64,000 nucleotides of DNA, from the NCBI GenBank assembly GCA_030849465.1, contig JARVLF010000021.1:434001-498000 (forward strand), in the 5' to 3' direction. The translations under genes were made by a program, and so were the position numbers. Positions 60,508 through 64,000 of this stretch are shown one piece after another (the stretch's first letter is position 1; each line of letters begins with the position of its first letter). A model generated the notes under the pieces. The model was not told where the DNA came from, ran no database searches, and saw only the letters and a list, made by a program, of their open reading frames with translations. Source of the stretch: Moesziomyces globuligerus (Eukaryota > Basidiomycota > Ustilaginomycetes > Ustilaginales > Ustilaginaceae).

Positions 60508-61785
60508 CTAGGCGAGCTCCTCGTCGTCAAAGATGGCGATCTTGGGCTTGAAGCCCGTCTGCTTGGAGATGAGGCCTCGGTTGAGCGTGGCGGCAGCGAT
60601 GGGAAAGTAGGCGTTTCCGGCCTTGTCGAGGATGATGGCGCCACCGACGCCCCTCGGGATTCCGTAGAGGCGGACGAGCTCGGTCATGGAAGTCTTGATG
60701 GCCTCGGCGACCGGGATGCTGCCAAAACGGATGCGGTGTGCGATCGAAGAGGCGAAGCAGGTGCGTAGGAAGAAGTCGCCATCGCCCGTGCCCGAAATGG
60801 CGATGCCTTGCTCCTCTTCCTCCTGAGCTGATCTGGGCGACGATTTAAGCAAGAGACATTTTCGGAGGACGCGAACAATCAGAGAGGACCGCTTGTGACG
60901 GTGGAAGGTGGGAGTGGAGCTCGTCGGCCACGAGTCGGCCAAGAAGCCTGAGCCGACCGAGGGCGTGTCGCCGATGCGTCCGGGGAACTTGTTCGTCTTG
61001 CCACCGGTCGATGTAGCCACGGACAGACACCCGTGCGAATCGAGGGCGACCGCTCCCACCGTGCCCTGGGGAAGGAAGTCGCTGAGATCCGCATACCGGT
61101 CGAAGATGGCCTGATCCTCGTGCTCCGACGGCGTGCAATGCGTAAGCGCAGCCCCCTCTTGGGCGTACGAGGGCAAGTCGTCGTCGTCATCATCGTCGTC
61201 GACGTCCTCTTCAAGATAGGACAGCGCATCTTTGACCTCAAGCTGCGATAGGCGCTGATCGAGATCGCGCTTGTGCTCGTTCCATCGCCGTTTTGTCCAG
61301 TAGTATCGCTTCGAAACGCGCTGAGTTCCGTGCTTCCAGCCGGCTTTCTCTGCGGCTGAGCCCGAGTAGAACGCGTGTCCGCCGAGCTGCTTGTTGTTCT
61401 CAAGGAGTGTCCTGGCGAGGAGGATCGGGTTCTTGGTGCGTCTGACTCCCGTGACGGCGACATTCCTCGAGTTGAAGCCGGGCTGCGTTGTCATGAGCGA
61501 GCTTTCGCATACAGTGTTACCGGCGAGGTCGAAGACGGCGCCCTTGCCGGCATTGAAGAGAGGCGAATCCTCGAGCTGTGAGACGGCATGGCATACTGCA
61601 TCGAGAGACGACGCATGCTTCTGGCTGTACGTGGTCGTCAACACTGTGCGCAGACGATGGCGGTAGGCCTCGAGTAGATCGGCGGGCATATCTGGTGTGG
61701 TGGTTCCACCGGCGCCGCCGTGGATGACGAGCGCCACGACGTGTGCGCGACCGAGCCTCTTCTCCATGTCGTTCGAGTTGAGCAT
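60508..61785 (-). CDS. Isoaspartyl peptidase/L-asparaginase (N-terminal nucleophile hydrolase)
   Basis: 425 residues, no intron. It begins with VVALVIHGGAGGTTTPD; FNAGKGAVF is the usual next element. The autocleavage site with the catalytic threonine is QGTVGAVALD (Thr near 242). VATSTGGKTNKFPGRIGDTPSVGSGFLAD holds the substrate residues, and GTGDGDFF follows the second insertion. Compared with the ~300-residue plant/human type it has two additions: a Lys/Arg- and Asp-rich stretch ending in a D8 run just before the nucleophile, and a basic ~45-residue insert after GSGFLAD. The active-site sequence is closer to ASRGL1-type isoaspartyl peptidases than to Taspase 1. It is convergent with the lyase gene. 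Confidence 0.88.
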   Translation of the reverse strand: MLNSNDMEKRLGRAHVVALVIHGGAGGTTTPDMPADLLEAYRHRLRTVLTTTYSQKHASSLDAVCHAVSQLEDSPLFNAGKGAVFDLAGNTVCESSLMTTQPGFNSRNVAVTGVRRTKNPILLARTLLENNKQLGGHAFYSGSAAEKAGWKHGTQRVSKRYYWTKRRWNEHKRDLDQRLSQLEVKDALSYLEEDVDDDDDDDDLPSYAQEGAALTHCTPSEHEDQAIFDRYADLSDFLPQGTVGAVALDSHGCLSVATSTGGKTNKFPGRIGDTPSVGSGFLADSWPTSSTPTFHRHKRSSLIVRVLRKCLLLKSSPRSAQEEEEQGIAISGTGDGDFFLRTCFASSIAHRIRFGSIPVAEAIKTSMTELVRLYGIPRGVGGAIILDKAGNAYFPIAAATLNRGLISKQTGFKPKIAIFDDEELA

Positions 61786-63258
61786 ATGCTCTATGCTCTC
61801 TATCTAGACTGGTGATCAAGTGGTCGTCCGGCAAGCCTGCGCTGTGCGTGCTGATGGGTCAAGGCCCGGTTGGCCCAAGCGAGGGATGCGGAGAGCATGG
61901 ATCCGAAGCTGCTCCACGATCATGCACGTCAATCTCCGCGAAAATCGCCGAGGTTGCGCGAGGCAGCAAAGTGTGACTTCATACGGTCTCACAGAAAGAA
62001 TCTATCGGGCTCGCGCCAGAAGGATGTAGACTACCGCCTCGCCTCTGCTAGAGCAATGAAGCGCTGCAGCACAATGGAGGCAGCCCAAAGTATCGCTCGG
62101 CTCGACTTGGTTGTGATGCTTTGTGGAACGGGCGAAGGCGTGCCGACCGGAGGCCCGAGGCTTTATCAGATTGCGTCACTTGGAGCTCGTTGCGGGATCG
62201 AATCAGATAACGAAAACTTTCGATGCAGTCGCTACATGTGCCAAGAAGCCTACCATTTCTCGTGCTGGCCAATCATGATTCTGCTGCTACCTCGCGGTTT
62301 CCAGCCCAAGCCGGCAAGTGCAGCCGAGTCTCATTGAAAGCCACCAAGCATGCGGTCAGAGCATCGTCTTCGGGCAGTCACGGATAACAACAGCTGTGTG
62401 TAGGACGTCATGAGCCGCAGTAATGGTTTTGTGGTGAGGACATGGTGCGCAGGAGCCAGTGGGTTGAAACTTTTGGAGCCAGTTGTTAGGTCATCGTTGT
62501 CGTGGTGTAAAATTTCGTCGCGCGCCTGTTTGGGAGCGGTGCATGCCACACAACCCTCGACCCAAACCCTAAGTCCAGTGGACAGAACTACTCGCGGCGG
62601 CCACTAGCATCATCAAGGTAGCTGTGAGGGGAAGGGGGGACGAGGAATGCGCCAACCCTACGCCCTAGATCGCTCTGTCTGATCCGACAGTGGCGACTCG
62701 GCATCGACCGTCAACTATTCGCCAAGTGTGCATTTGCGGGGTGCGTCGGAGCGACGACCTCCATCGCGCCTGGCTGAGCCACACCAGGTGCGGCTACAGG
62801 AAGCGGCGCTTGCAGCCCGATTTTTGAGTCAAGGCGGTGTGCTGTGCGTCGCGGCGTGCGCCCCAAGCCCTCTTTACTTGTTGGCAAAGGCAGAAGGACC
62901 CGTCAACAAGGGTCCGAGCCGGCTTCTCTACGAGCTTTGCCTACGACTCGGCGCTCCACTCGGACCACCTGCTGTGGCATATGGGCCGAAGCACAGCTGC
63001 AATGTCCGGTCGGCGCGAGGTTGACGCTACAGCCATCTGCGAATGACGCCCTAGTCAAGTCGGAGGATGCGGTGCAAAGCATGCAGTGATCGCCTCGTCC
63101 GCCCTGCATCCATGCCTCCCCTCTGGCGAGATGAACCTACATATATCTGATGGAGCTTGTTGAGCCATGTCTGTAGCGTGCCCCGGTCCCGCGTCTCGCC
63201 TCTACCTTTGAGCCCCCCGCCGACAACCATTGGACGTCAACGACCCTGTTCCACAATG
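61786..63258. other. Right-hand gene-poor region
   Basis: The first part is the promoter of the peptidase gene. Overlapping short frames occur on both strands, none with a domain. A TATATATCTG word at about 63138 could be a TATA box for whatever starts near 63259. Confidence 0.45.
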
Positions 63259-63519
63259 CTACTTGGCTCGACATCCAAGAGACCATGTCTGCGCGCTCGA
63301 TGCTTGCACGCAGCATGCACCCGACCTGGCTCGAGCAGCATGCCTCTGCCGTTGCGCCGAACCTTCTACTCAGATCTGTACGAGAACGAGGGATATCTTT
63401 TCGACCGGAACCGTGACGAAGGCAGGTCCACCACCTCGCCATCCTCACCCTTTCAGGGCCAACATCAACGATTCAGTACCAGCCATCGATCCGCTTACGA
63501 GGTCGAACGTCAGATGCAA
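63259..63519 (+). other. Possible first exon of an unrecognised gene
   Basis: From the ATG at 63259, 87 codons run to a good donor (CAACGG|GTAAGT at 63520). The start (MLLGSTSKRPCLRARCLHAA) is basic and could be a mitochondrial presequence; later the peptide reads RTFYSDLYENEGYLFDRN. I could not find a matching downstream exon with the right phase before the window ends, so this stays tentative. Confidence 0.28.
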
Positions 63520-64000
63520 CGGGTAAGTCCAGCTTCGGCCCGACCGCATTTGCGCCGCTAGATCGGCGATGGTCCAGAGCAGCCTTGACACGACGCGACG
63601 GGAGGACGGAAGCTCGCAGACTAGCGCACCGTCTCGATGAGGCCGGTTCTGATGTCAGAAGCTCCGCCGAGACCGCACCTCTGGTGGTGCCGTTCGGAGC
63701 GACCCGCTTCGGCGCTTGGTCCATGACAGGTCGCGCTCTGGTGGGCTGTCGATCGGTGACGTGACCGCCCGAACCGCACCTCTGCCGCGCTTCCAGCGAC
63801 TCTCAGGGTTCACCTCGGAAGCCAGTTCACGAAAAAAACCCCCCCCCCCGCCAAAAGAAAAGAAAAAGAAAAGAAGAGCCGGAGAGGTGAAAGGGTGGAG
63901 AACCGAAAGAGCCCGCACGCGTTGTTTCGTCCAAGGCGCTCGCTCGCCTGAGTCACACGCCGAGCTTGTGTTTGTCTCCCTGCGCACGCAGCGGCGACTT
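63520..64000. other. Right-edge region
   Basis: A C-run and an A/G-rich tract at 63838-63880 are visible. No gene I can support. Confidence 0.4.

Noticed and set aside
58485..60644. 719-codon minus-strand frame
   Set aside because: Antisense of the lyase gene; its long Leu run is the reverse of the Lys/Glu tail codons.

Overview
The window looks like nuclear chromosomal DNA of a smut fungus (Basidiomycota, Ustilaginales; Ustilago/Sporisorium-like). Reasons: GC-rich coding sequence with strong G/C preference at codon third positions; mostly intron-less or intron-poor genes with short introns (about 80-140 bp) that have GTAAGT/GTGAGT-type donors; tight, mostly alternating gene orientation; and a full set of eukaryotic housekeeping genes. 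Species cannot be fixed from the sequence alone.

Layout. 1-7.1 kb: a single-pass membrane protein, a secreted ML/NPC2-type lipid-transfer protein (2 exons) and the ribosome-biogenesis kinase RIO2 (3 exons). 7.1-13.7 kb: a gene desert, relatively AT-rich between about 7.2 and 11 kb, carrying a ~640-bp imperfect inverted repeat (8162-8805 against 9508-10142), a third partial copy in the spacer, many GGTGGCT/AGCCACC words that form small hairpins, tRNA-like motifs, and a broken reading frame at 11.5-12.0 kb. 13.8-23 kb: two mitotic-type kinesins (a kinesin-6-like and a kinesin-5/BimC) on the minus strand, flanking ADE1 (SAICAR synthetase). 23-30.3 kb: a DUF1295 membrane protein, a WDR5/Swd3 WD40 protein, RPB4, a mitochondrial rhomboid protease and NUS1. 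30.3-32.9 kb: gene-poor. 32.9-34.2 kb: a GPI-anchored fasciclin protein, followed by a frame-broken glutathione-S-transferase-like relic full of long homopolymers. 36.2-45.4 kb: an SDR oxidoreductase, a spliceosomal RRM protein (Ist3/RBMX2), V-ATPase subunit C, a small SET-domain protein, TPT1 and SEN54 side by side (two steps of tRNA splicing), and a CFA-synthase-like methyltransferase. 45.9-61.8 kb: a large ArAE/Bre4-type membrane protein, a UBX/TUG-type protein, a LYC1-like acetyltransferase, a long Ser/Ala-rich coiled-coil protein, a secreted PL1 pectin-lyase-like protein and an isoaspartyl peptidase/asparaginase. 61.8-64 kb: no convincing complete gene.

Most genes are arranged as divergent pairs with short shared promoters or convergent pairs with short tails. 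The items most worth a second look are: (1) the pectin-lyase-like protein, whose N-terminal extension carries five dibasic, Kex2-like sites and a duplicated peptide, like a repetitive secreted-peptide precursor fused to an enzyme; (2) the tRNA-containing inverted-repeat element in the gene desert; (3) the adjacency of SEN54 and TPT1; (4) the ~100-residue acidic insert inside the RIO2 active site region; (5) the GST-like relic. Exon boundaries and starts were derived by reading splice consensus and frame by hand; family names come from motif recognition, not from a database search.
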